Part shown: positions 53,238-63,862 of the stretch, in pieces
Layout of the letters: each line of letters starts with the position of its first letter
Numbering within the stretch: position 1 is the first letter of the stretch
NCBI RefSeq assembly: GCF_000372725.1
Contig: NW_005197803.1
Span: 241,728-305,727 of the forward strand
Length of the DNA: 64,000 nt
Origin: Emiliania huxleyi CCMP1516
Lineage: Eukaryota > Haptophyta > Isochrysidales > Noelaerhabdaceae
Reading direction: 5' to 3'
Made by a program: the position numbers and the translations under genes
Notes under the pieces: model-generated
The model's database searches: none
The model's input: only the letters and a program-made list of their open reading frames with translations
Told to the model about the DNA's origin: nothing

Positions 53238-56148
53238 ATGACCCGGAGAGCGCCCCGCCTCGTCAGCACGACCCTCGCCGTGCTCGCCGCCACCGGCTGT
53301 GGCTGCGCCGCGCTGACGGTGCCGGCCGCCCGTCTGGACCCATCCGTCGCGCACGCCCGGGTCCGCCTCGCGCAGCAGCAGAGACGCAGTGGCACAGTGG
53401 CCTGCGCTGCGGTTCCCTCGGCCGGCACGGCGGCGTCGCAGTCGCCCGCGCCGGAGGAGCCGCCGCCGCCGCAGCGGCGGCGGCAGGCCTACGGCGCCGA
53501 GCAGATCACCGTGCTCGAGGGGCTCGAGCCGGTGCGGAAGCGGCCGGGCATGTACATCGGCTCGACGGGGTCGCGCGGGCTACACCACCTGGTCTTCGAG
53601 GTGGTGGACAACTCGGTGGACGAGGCGCTCGCCGGCTGGGCGACCGAGGTCAACGTCACCATCCACGCCTCCGGCGCCATCTCTGTCTCCGACGACGGGC
53701 GCGGAATCCCTTGCGAGCTGCACGCAAAGACAGGCAAGCCGGCCCTCGAGACGGTGCTGACGGTGCTGCACGCGGGGGGCAAGTTCGGCGGCGGCGGCTC
53801 GGGCTACAAGGTCTCGGGCGGCTTGCACGGGGTCGGCGTCTCTGTCGTCAACGCACTGTCGGAGCGCTTGGACGCCGAGGTGCGAAGGGGAGGCGCCCTG
53901 CACCGCATGGCCTTCGCGCGCGGCGCGGTCGCCGAGCCGATGCAGCTGCAGCCGCTCGCCGCCTCCGAGGGGCGTCCGACCGGCACGAGTATCACTTTCC
54001 TGCCCGACGTGAGCATCTTCAAGGGCGGGCTGGCGTGGGAGGTGGACGTGCTGTCGAGGAAGCTCGACCAGCAGGCCTACCTCAACGCGGGTCTGCGCAT
54101 CTCCCTCTTCGACGAGCGGGCCGGGCCCGGCGCGGCGCCGCTCACCTTCGAGCACCGCGGCGGCATCGGCGAGTACGTGGACCACATCTGCGAGGGCAAG
54201 GTGCCGCTCTTCGAGGGTGGGTCGCTCGTGTGGCGCGCCGAGAAGGGCGGTGTGCAGGTCGACCTGGCGCTGCGCTGGTCGGCGGACCAGTACAGCGACA
54301 GCCTGCTCGGCTTCGCAAACGGGGTGCTGACGCCGCAAGGCGGCACGCACATCGACGGGCTCAAGCTCGCCATCACGCGGGTGGTCAACGCCGTCGGGCG
54401 CGAGAGCGGCAAGCTGCGCGAGAAGGCGCCCTCGCTGCCGGGTGACTTTGTGCGTGAGGGGCTGTGCGCGATCGTCGCGGTGCGGCTGGGGGAGGCTGAG
54501 TTTGAGGGGCAGACGAAGCAGAAGCTCGGCTCGCCAGAGGTTCGGGCCATCGTCTCGGAGGTGGCGGGCGAGCGCCTGTCCGAGTTCCTGCAGCGGCAGC
54601 CAAAGGCGCTCTCCGCGATCATCGACAAGGCGCAGGCGGCGCAAAAGGCGGCGGACGCCGCAAAGGCGCGAGGCCTCGCCGACGCTGCCTCACCGACCCC
54701 CCCCCCCCCCCCCCCGGCTGCCTCGCTACTCCTTGCCGCATCCCTCACCCCTACTTCCATACCCCCCGAAAACAGACCCCCCGCTTTGTGCATATGATGA
54801 GAATCCGCGCGTCCACTGTGGGTTCCACCTCCCTGGGGGTAGGGATCCCCTGGCACACTGGAGCCGAACCCCATACTGTGACCTCAGAGCATATGCAGCC
54901 GGCTCCCTCACCGCCCCCGCCCTCACCGCCCCCCCGCCCGCACCGCAAAGGCGGCTCGCGAGCTCGTCCGGCGCAAGTCTGTCCTCGGCTCGACGCTACT
55001 GCCGGGCAAGCTGGCCGATTGCGCGTGCGGCGAGCAGTACCGCACTACCCACGGATCCGAACCCACACTGGGTTCGGCACTCTGGAGGTATGGTACTAGG
55101 CGAGCCGGACGAGTCCGAGATCTTCATCGTGGAGGGCGACTCGGCCGGAGGCTCCGCCAAGCAGGGCCGCTCGCGCCACAGCCAGGCGATCCTCCCGCTG
55201 CGCGGCAAGATTCTCAACATCGAAAAGGCGGACGACACGGCCATGTACCAGAACGCCGAGATCCAGGCGCTCATCACCGCGCTGGGGCTCGGCATCAAGG
55301 GCGACGACTTCGACCCCTCGCAGCTGCGCTACCACAAGATCGTCCTTATGACGGACGCCGACGTGGACGGCGCGCACATCCGCACGCTGCTGCTCACGTT
55401 CCTCTTCCGGTGACCGGACGACTCAACAGACTCCCCCGCACGCTCCCTCCTAGACCCCGACGCCGCGGCCGCCCGCCCCACCCAGCGCACTCGCGCCAGC
55501 GCTCAGCGCCGTCGGTGTCGCCGTCTGAGACGCACTCTCGCGCAAGAGGCTCATGGCGCGTCCGCGACGTGTCCGCCGCGGCTCTGTGTACCTCCCCAAC
55601 CCTCGCAAGTTGATCTCGCTGTGTAGCTCCCCATATCTCGCTACCCCCCCCCCCCCTAGCCCACAGGCCTGCACCAGCTGCACCGCCTCTATCTCCCCAT
55701 ATCTCGCCCCCCGCAGGTACAATCGCGCCGTGGTCGAGGACGGATACGTCTACATCGCGTACCCGCCGCTGTACAAGGTGCGGCACCGCTCCAAGGTGCA
55801 CTACGCCTACACCGACGCCGAGCTCGCGCAGCTGAGCGAGCGGCTGGACGGCAAGAAGACGGTGCAGCGCTTCAAGGGGCTGGGAGAGATGATGCCGGCG
55901 GAGCTCTGGTCGACGACGATGGACCCGTCGACCCGCCGGCTGAAGCGGGTGGCGGCGGCGGCCCTCCGAGACGCTTGCCCGGGGCTTGTCCATGACGCGG
56001 CCATGACGCATGTTCGTAGGTGACGGTGGAGGACGCGGTGCAGGCGGACCGTATATTCTCCGTGCTTATGGGCTCCAACATCGGGCCGCGAAAGCAGTTC
56101 ATCAACGATCACGCCAGTCAGCTCGACTGGGACCTCCTCGACGTGTGA
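53238..56148 (+). CDS. GYRB: DNA gyrase subunit B, plastid-targeted
   Basis: ATPase subunit of bacterial-type type II topoisomerase, which with GyrA supercoils organelle DNA. It starts at ATG 53238 with a leader: a basic start, hydrophobic [20 protein letters not shown], then an Arg/Ala/Ser-rich transit-like part to about residue 85. The GHKL site shows [13 protein letters not shown] (Asn for Mg2+), [12 protein letters not shown] and [14 protein letters not shown]. The second half has LPGKLADC, the TOPRIM signature [26 protein letters not shown] and [20 protein letters not shown]. The C-terminus includes [20 protein letters not shown] and [20 protein letters not shown], ending DLLDV. Exons are 53238-54665, 54951-55029, 55100 to about 55409, about 55717-55950 and about 56023-56148. 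The first two introns have GC donors and lie within direct repeats (GCAAAGGCG; GGCGAGC). Confidence 0.93.
54666..54950. other. gyrB intron 1 (GC-AG) with internal inverted ends
   Basis: It begins GCGCGAGG after AAG and ends CGCAAAG; CCGCAAAGGCG is present at both borders. Inside, TGCATATG (54789) and CATATGCA (54890) face each other over about 100 bases, possibly a tiny inserted element. Confidence 0.6.
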
Positions 56149-56594
56149 GGCTCCCAGCCCGAGACCAATTCGGTGTGAGACGCGGACAGACGTCAGACGG
56201 TGTCCCAGCACGTACTTCGAAACTTGACACACACACTCTATACGTTAAATTTGTGCCACTCCCTCTCACAGCAGACAGCAAGTGAAAGAATTTACAATTT
56301 TCCTCCATCAGCGGGCCTCTCTCACAGGACACAGCACACTGGCATAAGAAGGGCGCGGACTGGCGCGGACTGGCACACACACACCGGCACACCACCGGAG
56401 CCGCCTAAGCCACTCCGTTCAAGTAGAAAAGAAAGTCAAGTGCGCAGTGTCGTGCGGGGGAACTTCGGCGAATTGTTTTTCTTAAATTAGATTGTGCCAG
56501 TGCGCGCCGGAGCACTTGGAGGCCCGTGGCCACTTTTTTTAAAGTTCTCGCGGTTACATTGGGCAAGCAAGCCCGTTGCCGGGCATAGACGTGC
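56149..56594. other. Intergenic with inverted R4 fragment
   Basis: Between gyrB and the LNR gene. 56315-56425 contains GCGCGGACTGGC, CGGCACACCACCGGAGCCGC and CTAAGCCACTCCGTTC, an inverted and diverged R4. Confidence 0.6.
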
Positions 56595-57895
56595 ATGCGC
56601 TACCTCGTGCTCGTCGCCTTCATCGTCGGGACACGATCCATCTATTCGCCGCCGCCGCCGCCGCCGCCGCCACCGCCGCCACCACCACCACCATCAGAGC
56701 CACAACCGCCGCCTCCTCCTCCTCCGCCGCCGCCGCCGCCCCCTCCAGCTGTCAGCCCACCAGGTTCACCGCCAAGCCCGCCACTGCCGCCGTACATACC
56801 AGGGCTGTTCGTGGTGGGCGAACAGCCCTACGGTGGGAGTTACGGCGAGTATTACGGTGGCGAGTCCGACGACCAGCCAAGCATCACGCACCTTCCCTTC
56901 TGTCAGAACTGTCCTCCGGCATGCAGGGAAAAGGCGAAGAAGATTTTCAGAAGCTGGGCGCGCAAGAATCCAAGCCTGAACAAGACTGCTTCAACAAGTG
57001 CGGTAGTGTCCGGAGAGTTGTCGGACATATGTTACGATGCGAGCGCGCCCGAGTTCATCACGTATGAGTTCGAGCAAAGGGATGTTGCGAGGCAAGTTGA
57101 AGAGCACCCCCACCGCCCTTGTCCTAGGGACAGCAAAGCTGAGCAACTCTGTGCCGCCATAATAGGTACCGCGATGGCAAGTGCGACGCAGCATGCAACA
57201 TCGCCGAATGCGCTCACGACCTCGGCGATTGCGGCTCGGATGAGGTGCTCGCAAAGTGCCTTCCGGAAACACTGGCGAACACCTCGCTCAAGGATGCTCC
57301 TAATGCCGGCAACTCGACCTCCTTCCTGGAAGTGTGCGACTTCGGAGCGGAAGAGGAGTGGCGTTGTCCCAGCGAGTATGAGCTCAGTGCCCGGAACACC
57401 ATCTTCAAGGAGGGGCTAGCCGCGTCAGAGACGAATATGCGCGTCGATGTATCATTTGAGATTGACTTTGCGCAGCCGCTCCTCCTTGGCTTTCAGACTT
57501 CCGACCAGAGCCTCATTGTGAAGGCGAGCATGCTGTACCGCGCGCAGTGGGTCGACAGCCGCCTCGCTACCGCGCCCTGCCGCAAGGTCCTAAGCGAGGC
57601 GCTGAAGGTTGAGAGTACCTCGAACTCCGCCGAAAGAGCCGTCGCCAGTCAGCTCGGGGGCATGCACTGGCTGCCCGCCGTCACGGTGACCGCGGGAGAG
57701 AATGGTGGGAACACTTCGACCACCGAGGCGTCCTTCTACTACAATGAGACGGGCGTGCCTTTTCTAGACGAGAACAATCCCGTTACGAGTCTGGACGCAA
57801 ATTGCTCACACTGCGCCGTGCTCCGAGCCAAGGTCGTGGCGACAATCACACACCCGGAGCTCGACTTCTCTCTCTGGCCGTTTGACCAGCACCTT
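56595..57895 (+). pseudogene. LNR plus Cys-loop receptor-like extracellular domain, truncated
   Basis: Exon 56595-57061 begins with a signal peptide (MRYLVLVAFIVGTRSIYS), two poly-Pro tracts and a Cys-containing linker. A 104-base GT-AG intron (57062-57165, GTATGAG to TAATAG) joins it in frame to YRDGKCDAACNIAEC..DLGDC, a Lin-12/Notch repeat. From about 57400 the sequence has the character of a pentameric ligand-gated channel ligand-binding domain: MRVDVSFEIDF, ASMLYRAQWVDSRL, GMHWLPAVTV and LDFSLWPFDQH, the start of the Cys-loop (usually FPFDxQxC). It then runs straight into repeat R3 at about 57895, and neither the second Cys nor membrane helices follow. The intact gene would be a surface receptor or channel subunit; this copy is cut off. 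Confidence 0.65.
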
Positions 57896-58036
57896 GGCCG
57901 AGGACCCCCCCCAGAGACTCGTGGTCAGACCCTCCGGGCCCTTGATTTTGCACCTCATTTCGCAGCCTTTTTTCGAAGAAAATCATCCTCTGGAGCTACA
58001 TGAGCCTTGCTGGCCAGTTTCTCCAAGATATTGGAC
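57896..58036. repeat. Dispersed repeat R3 body, copy 2
   Basis: The same series of words as 12745-12895, beginning GGCCGAGGACCCCCC directly after the codons for PFDQH, with TTTTCGAAGAAAATCATCC in place of the copy-1 equivalent. Confidence 0.85.
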
Positions 58037-58104
58037 TTTCAGCCACGATTTCACAACTTTGGGGGCAAAATCGGCTCTCTGGCGGCTATTCCTAGCCCAC
58101 GAAC

Positions 58105-58225
58105 TGCTGGGGGGTGCCCACCACATGCTAGGGGGGGGGTCCCGACCCCCCCAGAGGCTTCCCCACATGCTAGGGGGGGGGTCCCGACCCCCCCAGAGGC
58201 TTCACCACATGCTAGGGGTGGGGTG
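58105..58225. repeat. G-run hairpin tandem repeat, type A, 3 units
   Basis: CACATGCTAG, G8-9, TCCCGA, C6-7, AGAGGCTTC repeated, as at 12630-12745. Confidence 0.85.
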
Positions 58226-58278
58226 GGGCGTGCAGAGAAGCGCGCCCCCCTCCCTGGAAGCGATGTCCGCCTGCTCCT

Positions 58279-58618
58279 GCCACGAGCAGGATTTTGGAAG
58301 GACGATCAGGGGGACAGGTGGGGCTCTCCTGCTCCTGACAAGGGACACGACAGGCTCGCAGCGCGGTGCACGGTGGAATCCCAACTCCACTGGCGGTCTC
58401 ATCTCAGTCTAGCGACCTGCCTCCAGCTTCTCGCTGGCAGTCTCTCGCAACCACAGGCACACTGAACACAAGGGTGGCAGGGGCGGCGGCACGAGTCTCC
58501 CACATACTATGCGGGCCTCACTAGAGGTGCGGCCTGCGCGTGTCCTCGCCCCCTTGGGAAGGTCTTGAGGGGGGAGGGGAAGGTGCTGTGTGTCTGTGCA
58601 TGCATGCATGCATGCATG

Positions 58619-58660
<42 letters not shown>

Positions 58661-58785
58661 CGTGTGCGCGCGCGCGCGTGGAGCTGTGGAGCCGCCCTGA
58701 ACGCCACGAGGGCGCCCCGAGCGCCGTAGCGCCGCAAGCGCCGGCGAGCGCCGTCGGCAGCGCGCGCACCGCCACCCAAAAGCGG
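58279..58785 (+). repeat. Segmental duplication, distal copy
   Basis: Second copy of 52660-53147, including the TG microsatellite expanded with TGCATGCA units at 58597-58620. No gyrase coding sequence follows it. Confidence 0.9.
58597..58677. repeat. (TGCA)n(TG)n(CG)n microsatellite
   Basis: TGCATGCA units, then TG units, then CGCGCG. Confidence 0.9.
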
Positions 58786-58914
58786 AGGTACATCAGGAGC
58801 CGCAGCCGGCCTGCTCAACCCCGCAGCCGCGGTGGCGCGACCGGACCGCGGTTCGCTCCAGGCGCCTTTTGAGCGGCCGCACATTGCTCGGTACCCCCCC
58901 TGCACATCTAAAGC

Positions 58915-59065
58915 CATCCCTGCTGCTAGGGGGGGGGTCTGACCCCCCCAGCAGCAGCAGAGCGTTGCTGCTGGGGGGGGGGCCTGACCCCCCCTGCAGC
59001 AGAGCGCTGCTGCTGGGGGGGGGGGGGTCCCGACCCCCCCCAGCAGCAGAGCGCACGGACCCAGC
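58915..59065. repeat. G-run hairpin tandem repeat, type B
   Basis: Units of CTGCTG, G8-12, TC(C)TGA or TCCCGA, C6-7, AGCAGCAGAGCG. They share the G-run/C-run centre of type A but have a CAG/CTG flank, so the stem extends through CTGCTG and CAGCAG. Confidence 0.85.
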
Positions 59066-59324
59066 TCTCCCGCCTCTTCGCCGCCGCCCCCCCTCCACCC
59101 TCGGCTCGTGTTTGAGCGTACGCTCGAGGCGGTTGTGTTCACCGCGCCTTCGAGCCCGGTTGGCAGTAGGAGGGCCCGCCGGTGAGACCACTAAATAAAT
59201 AAAAACGGACACCTCTCTACTGTGAGATGGGTAAAAAAAATTTTTGGTGTCAACCATAAATTCTCGCCACACTTGGAACACATGCTACTTACAGCTGCTG
59301 TCTGTACAGAGATGCCAGCACCCC

Positions 59325-59535
59325 CCACAGGCAGAGCGCTCCTGCTGGGGGGGGGGGTCCGGACCCCCAGCAGCAGAGCGCTGTGAGTGAGTGAGTGAGT
59401 GAGTGAGTGAGTGACACACACACACACACACACACACTCACAGCAGAGCGCTGTTGCAGCTGGGGGGGGGGGGGTCCCCTCCCGACCCTCTCCGCAGCAG
59501 AGCGCTGCTGCTGGGGGGGGGGGGCGGCCATGGCT
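59325..59535. repeat. Type B hairpin units with GTGA and CA microsatellites
   Basis: Three more CTGCTG-G(n) units, interrupted by (GTGA)n and (CA)n at 59383-59440. Confidence 0.8.
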
Positions 59536-59624
59536 TTAGATGTGCAGGGGGGGTACCGAGTGTGCGGCTTGTTTTTGATTTTTTGACCACAACACAGTCA
59601 CACGACAACGGGCGGAGAGCCGCC

Positions 59625-62600
59625 CTACACGGCCGACTCCACCGCAAGCGGGTCCGGGCTCGCCTCCCTCGCCTCCACCGGCGCGTACCCCGACCGCCCT
59701 CCCCGCCGACTGCGCGCCGCTGCCGGCTTCTCCGCCGGCGGGCCCGCGAGCCGGCGGCAGCAGAGCCAGCTCCCGACGCAGCCGCCCACCCACGCGACGG
59801 CCACCTGTTCAAAGCGGCACGCGCGTGAGCCGACGACGCCGTCCGCAGTGTCGCCCGCCCGGCGGCCGTTGCGACCGCGGCGAGGGCCGCCCACGGCGGG
59901 ATCGCGTCGTGGCAGAGGGGCGCGCGGCCGAGTGGATCGGCGAGCAGCTGGCGACACACGACCGCCGTCGCGGCCGACGGCGCCGGCACCGACGCGGCGG
60001 ACGCGTCCAGCTGGGTGGCGCGGAGCGAAGTGCCGCTCGCTTCACGCGTCGCGTAAACCGCGTGTGCGGCGTGCGCCGTCTCGCCCCCAGTCGGCGCGCC
60101 GCCCGCGCCGCTCGAGGCGTGGAGGAGGGCGCCGAGCGACCAGTCGAGGGTGGTGCCGTCGATGGAGCGAGCCACTGCGATGGGCGCGTCGGGGGGGATC
60201 GAGACGAGGCGACGAAGCAGCTCGGAGACATAGAGGCCCGAGAAGCAGCCGAGCCGCGCGTGCCGCCACTCCAGCGAGTGGTGCTCCGCCGCGGCGGCGC
60301 GGCTCCACGCCGCGCGCGCCTCGCCGGCAGGCCTAGAGGAGGGGGGGGGCTTGGATAAGGTGGAAAGCGGCGGGAGGGTGGGGGGGGGGGGGGAAGGAGG
60401 GGTCCCCTGCCGCACGCAGCGGCGCCGCGGCGCGCAAACTCGGACGGGGTAACGAGGAAAATGCCGGCGGGCCGCGCGAGGCCCAACTGCAACGCCGTGT
60501 AGTAGTAGTTGCCCGCGCCGTAGAAGCGGCCGAGGAAGGGGCGGGACAGCCGGCCGCACCGCTCGACAGCGTAGCAGTCGTCGACCTGAATGGATGAGGA
60601 AAGACGGCTGAAGCGGCTCGGAGGAGGGTCTCGCGTCGCTGGCTGGCGCCGCGTGCCTGCGCGAAGAGCCGCCCGATGAGCGCGCTGCACGCGTCGGCGT
60701 CGCCGAGGCCGTAGATGGTGATCCGCCTGCTAGAGACGCCACGGCTGCGTGATGAGCGGCCGCTGCTTTCGTTCCGCCCTGCGCGACCCCTCCTCCTGGG
60801 GGAGGTGTGGCGTGCCGTGGTGCGACGCTCTGTGAGGTGGTGTGAAGATCTGTGGTGGCGGTGCGACGCTCTGTGTGCTGCTGCTGCTGCTGCTGCTGAA
60901 GCACGCTCACCGCCCTGCTGTCAACGAAGACGCCACGCGCGCACGTGCGTGGCGGGTCGGGGTGGCGCCCCACCGCGCCCCCCAGTCAAACTCGTGCTCG
61001 TCCCCCCGCAAGAGGCAGGGGTGTCCCAGCCGAAGCCTCAGACCGCCGCCGCCGCCGCCGCCGCCGTCGCCGCCGCCACCTTCGTAGCTGCTACTGCCGC
61101 CGCCGCCATCGCCCTCCTCGCCGCCACCACCGGCCGAGTCGGAGCCCTCCGGCGACTCCTTTGCGCGCGACAGCGGCCGCACCGGAAAGCGCGACAGTCT
61201 CCGGTTCTCCCCTGCCCCGCCTCCCGCCATCCCGCGCGCCACCTCGCCGCCCGCCGCTCCACCCTCCGCCACCCCGGCGTGCTCGTCGCGCTCGTGCGCG
61301 AGCAATCGGCAGGAGCGATAGAACGCCTCCTCCCGCCCCAGGTGCAGGTGCGACCGACGAAACACGAGCCGCTCCGCCTCCGCGTGTTCTTTTTCTGCCG
61401 CTCCATCGATGCCGACGCCGACGCGGCCGAGCGGGGAGGGAGGGGCGAGCACGGCGGCGGAGGCCCGCTCGCTGTCTTTCATCTCTCCGGCGCTGACGCC
61501 CTCGGGCAGGACGTGCGCCACCTGCCCAATACGGCAGCGGGGTGTGAAGAGACGCCGGTGTCAACTGTCGTCGTATGCGAGATTCTTGTGACTTGTGTCT
61601 AGTCTTATCACCCCACTGTGAAGAGACGCTGTTCACACCCGTTGACTACGACATGCGCCGCCGCCTGCGTCGACGCTCCGCCGAGGTCAAGCCAACCCGC
61701 CGCCGCCGCCTCCGCCACCTTTGCCGCCGCCGCCTCCGCCGCCTCCGCCGCCTCCGCCGCTTTCGCCGCTTTCGCCGCAACCGCCGCCACCGCCGCCTCC
61801 GCCACCGCCGCCTTTGCCGCCGCGTCCGGCGTTCCCTCCGATGCCTCGCTAGGCCGCCGCTCCCCGCCGGCAAGGTTGGCGGCGTCTCGCCCGAGCAGCA
61901 AGTGGTTGACCGAGATCCAGCCGTAGACCGCCTCCTCCTCCCCCGAGATGAGGCGTGCCTGACATGGAGGGCTCGAGGCAGGGTCCGAGACGGCTCGAGG
62001 CAGGGCCCGTGTTCCGCACCACCTCTGAGGAGGCGCGCGCCTCGCCAAAGGCAAACGGGCAGCGCCACTCCTCCGCCGGCGCCGCTGCCTGCCCGGTCAG
62101 GAACCTCCCCACGGTGTCGAGCAGCGCCTGCGCCTGCGAGGCGGGCAGCAGCCGCAGGCCCGCCGTCGCGTACAGGTAGACGGGCGTGGCGGCCTGAGCT
62201 GCTGCGGGCACGATCGAGGCGGCGACGCGCACCAGGCCGCTGACCTGCACAGCGGCAACGCTGTGGCTTTGAGCGAGTGCGGTCCAGCTTGGGCTTTGGG
62301 CGAGCGTCGCGCGCACCTGCGCTGCGGCGACCTCCGGAGTAGTCGCAAAGGCGCTCAGGCCCGGCCTCACCCGCAGCGCCTCCGCCTGCTCTCCGGCGCT
62401 CACTTCCCGCAGGTAGAGCCGCCGACCCTAGAAGAGAGCGGCGAGCGGCCAGGTCGGGTGGGGCGCTGGTGCTGGTGTCTGGGCGTGGGCTGCAGACGGC
62501 GAGTGAAGAGCGCTCAGAGCGCGAGTGCATAGTGCAGAGCTTGCTACACGCACTGCCTGCTGCCACCAGCGGAAGATGCGCAAGCGGGTCCCGGACGAGC

Positions 62601-62643
62601 CGGCGTCGATCACGATGCCGTAGTCGCCAGCCCTAGCGGGCAT
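59625..62643 (-). CDS. Apyrase / GDA1-CD39 family nucleoside (di)phosphatase
   Basis: Hydrolyses nucleoside tri- or diphosphates, at the cell surface or in the Golgi lumen. It starts near ATG 62643 with VIDAGSSGTRLRIFRW (apyrase conserved region 1). It continues with GLSAFATTPE, PVYLYATAGLRLLPASQA (ACR2, 62400-62000), ISGEEEAVYGWISVNHLL (ACR3), an Ala-only insertion of about 60 residues, LDLGGASTQ (ACR4, about 61690), VFRRSHLHLGREEAFYRSCR, a Gly/Ser-rich insertion, a distal Cys-containing block GRFYGAGNYYYTALQLGL (about 60540) and CFSGLYVSELLRRLVSIPPD with SIDGTTLDWSLGALL (ACR5, about 60240-60120). The end, to 59625, has AWVGGCVGSWLCC, possibly part of a C-terminal membrane anchor. Exon borders are approximate. 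Confidence 0.82.
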
Positions 62644-63088
62644 TGCTGCGACGCACGCAAACGCACAACTGGGCACGGGCCGCCTGCGCCGACGGGGCCT
62701 CGCAATGCCCGGGTAAACCGTAAAAAGAATTTTCCGGCCCCCTTGAGAAGAAGCGAGGTTAAAATCCCTGTGTGGTGGCGGCGTGCCGTCCTCCCATCCC
62801 TCCCTTGGGGTGTCTGTTTTCTTTCTTTCTTTTTAGAAGAAGCGAGGGCAAGGCTGCCGACTGCACTCCAAGTGCTCCAAGGTTGCGGCAGGCGGCGGCG
62901 CCGTCCGTCGCAGAACGAGGCAGAGGAGAGCGACGCGAGAGAGGTAGAAGCGACAAGAGAGAGAGAATGACGAGAGTGGGACGACCGCGAGGTGGCATGA
63001 AGGTTGCAGCGAGAATCGGCACTCGAGGCTCCTCCCAATCCTCACACTGGGGGCTAAAGCCGTGCTACACACACATTTGCATTTGCAT
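62644..63088. other. Intergenic with repeat R8 copy 2
   Basis: 62758-62835 matches 8567-8650, and about 62895-63035 matches the end of the ORF at 7984-8550, in swapped order. ACTGCACTCCAAGTGCTCCA, a piece of R2, lies between them. Confidence 0.7.
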
Positions 63089-63742
63089 CTACCCCTCGAT
63101 CGCCCCGATCGCCTCCGTCACCGCGGCCACGAGCCGCGACGCCTCCCCCTCGCTCCGCGGCCCATCCCTCCTCCAGCTCGCCGCGTCGTGGTGCCTCGCC
63201 GCGTTCGCCCAGATGCGCAGCGAGTGCAGCTGGCTCCGTAGCTCGGTCGGCAAGCCGCACTCGCGGTGCCAATAGTTGATGCGCTCCTCGAAGCCGTCGG
63301 GCGCCGCCGCAGAGCGCGAGGCGTAGACGGCGTCGAGGCGCGGCATCAGCGTCTTGAAGGCGAGCAGCATGTTGCCCTGGATGCGCGCCTGCGCGTCGCC
63401 GCCCGTGCGCATGCCGCGCACCTGCACCGAGAGCGGCGAAGGCTCGTACCAGGTGGTGCGGGCGGCTGCCGCAGCGGCCTCGTCTCCAAAGGCCAGCGCA
63501 GCTTCTTCCACCCCCGCCCCGCCCTGCGCGCCAGACAGCAGCGCCCGGAGCGTCAGCAGCGCCTCGGGCAGTCTGGGCCGCTTGCGCAGGCTGTCGTGGC
63601 AGAGGCTCTTATGCCCGTCTCCCGCCTTCGCGAGGTCCTTTACTGCGCGCGCCGCGTCGACTGGCCATCCCGCAGCCACGTCGGCGACCTTCAACTTTCT
63701 TTCTTTTACTGGTCGTTTCAGATAAGCAAGCATGGAGGCCAT
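63089..63742 (-). CDS. Hypothetical protein with a C-terminal helical domain
   Basis: A 217-residue intronless frame from ATG 63742 (MASMLAYLKRPVKERKLKVA). The second half (FEERINYWHRECGLPTELRS then LRIWANAARHHDAASWRRDG) has the form of a small HEPN/DUF4145-like helical bundle, with regularly spaced Arg, Trp, Asn and His. Assignment to a named family is tentative. It shares a 120-base divergent intergenic region with the next gene. Confidence 0.55.
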   Translation of the reverse strand: MASMLAYLKRPVKERKLKVADVAAGWPVDAARAVKDLAKAGDGHKSLCHDSLRKRPRLPEALLTLRALLSGAQGGAGVEEAALAFGDEAAAAAARTTWYEPSPLSVQVRGMRTGGDAQARIQGNMLLAFKTLMPRLDAVYASRSAAAPDGFEERINYWHRECGLPTELRSQLHSLRIWANAARHHDAASWRRDGPRSEGEASRLVAAVTEAIGAIEG

Positions 63743-63862
63743 GAAGCTCCCGTACGACTTCCGGGTGGATTCGAATTCTTTTTGCCAACCTGTGTTGTGT
63801 TAGGCGGCTAGTCACCTCGCCGTCGGCCGCACCTCTCCACCTCGCCTCCGCCTCCGCCACCG

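Noticed and set aside
53238-56148. Bacterial contamination (gyrase B)
   Set aside because: The gene is interrupted by spliceosomal introns and has an N-terminal organelle leader.
59438-60973. A single 511-codon frame as the apyrase C-terminus
   Set aside because: Only its middle (CFSGLYV to LGALL) matches the family. The ends run through introns and G-run repeats, so it was treated as exons.
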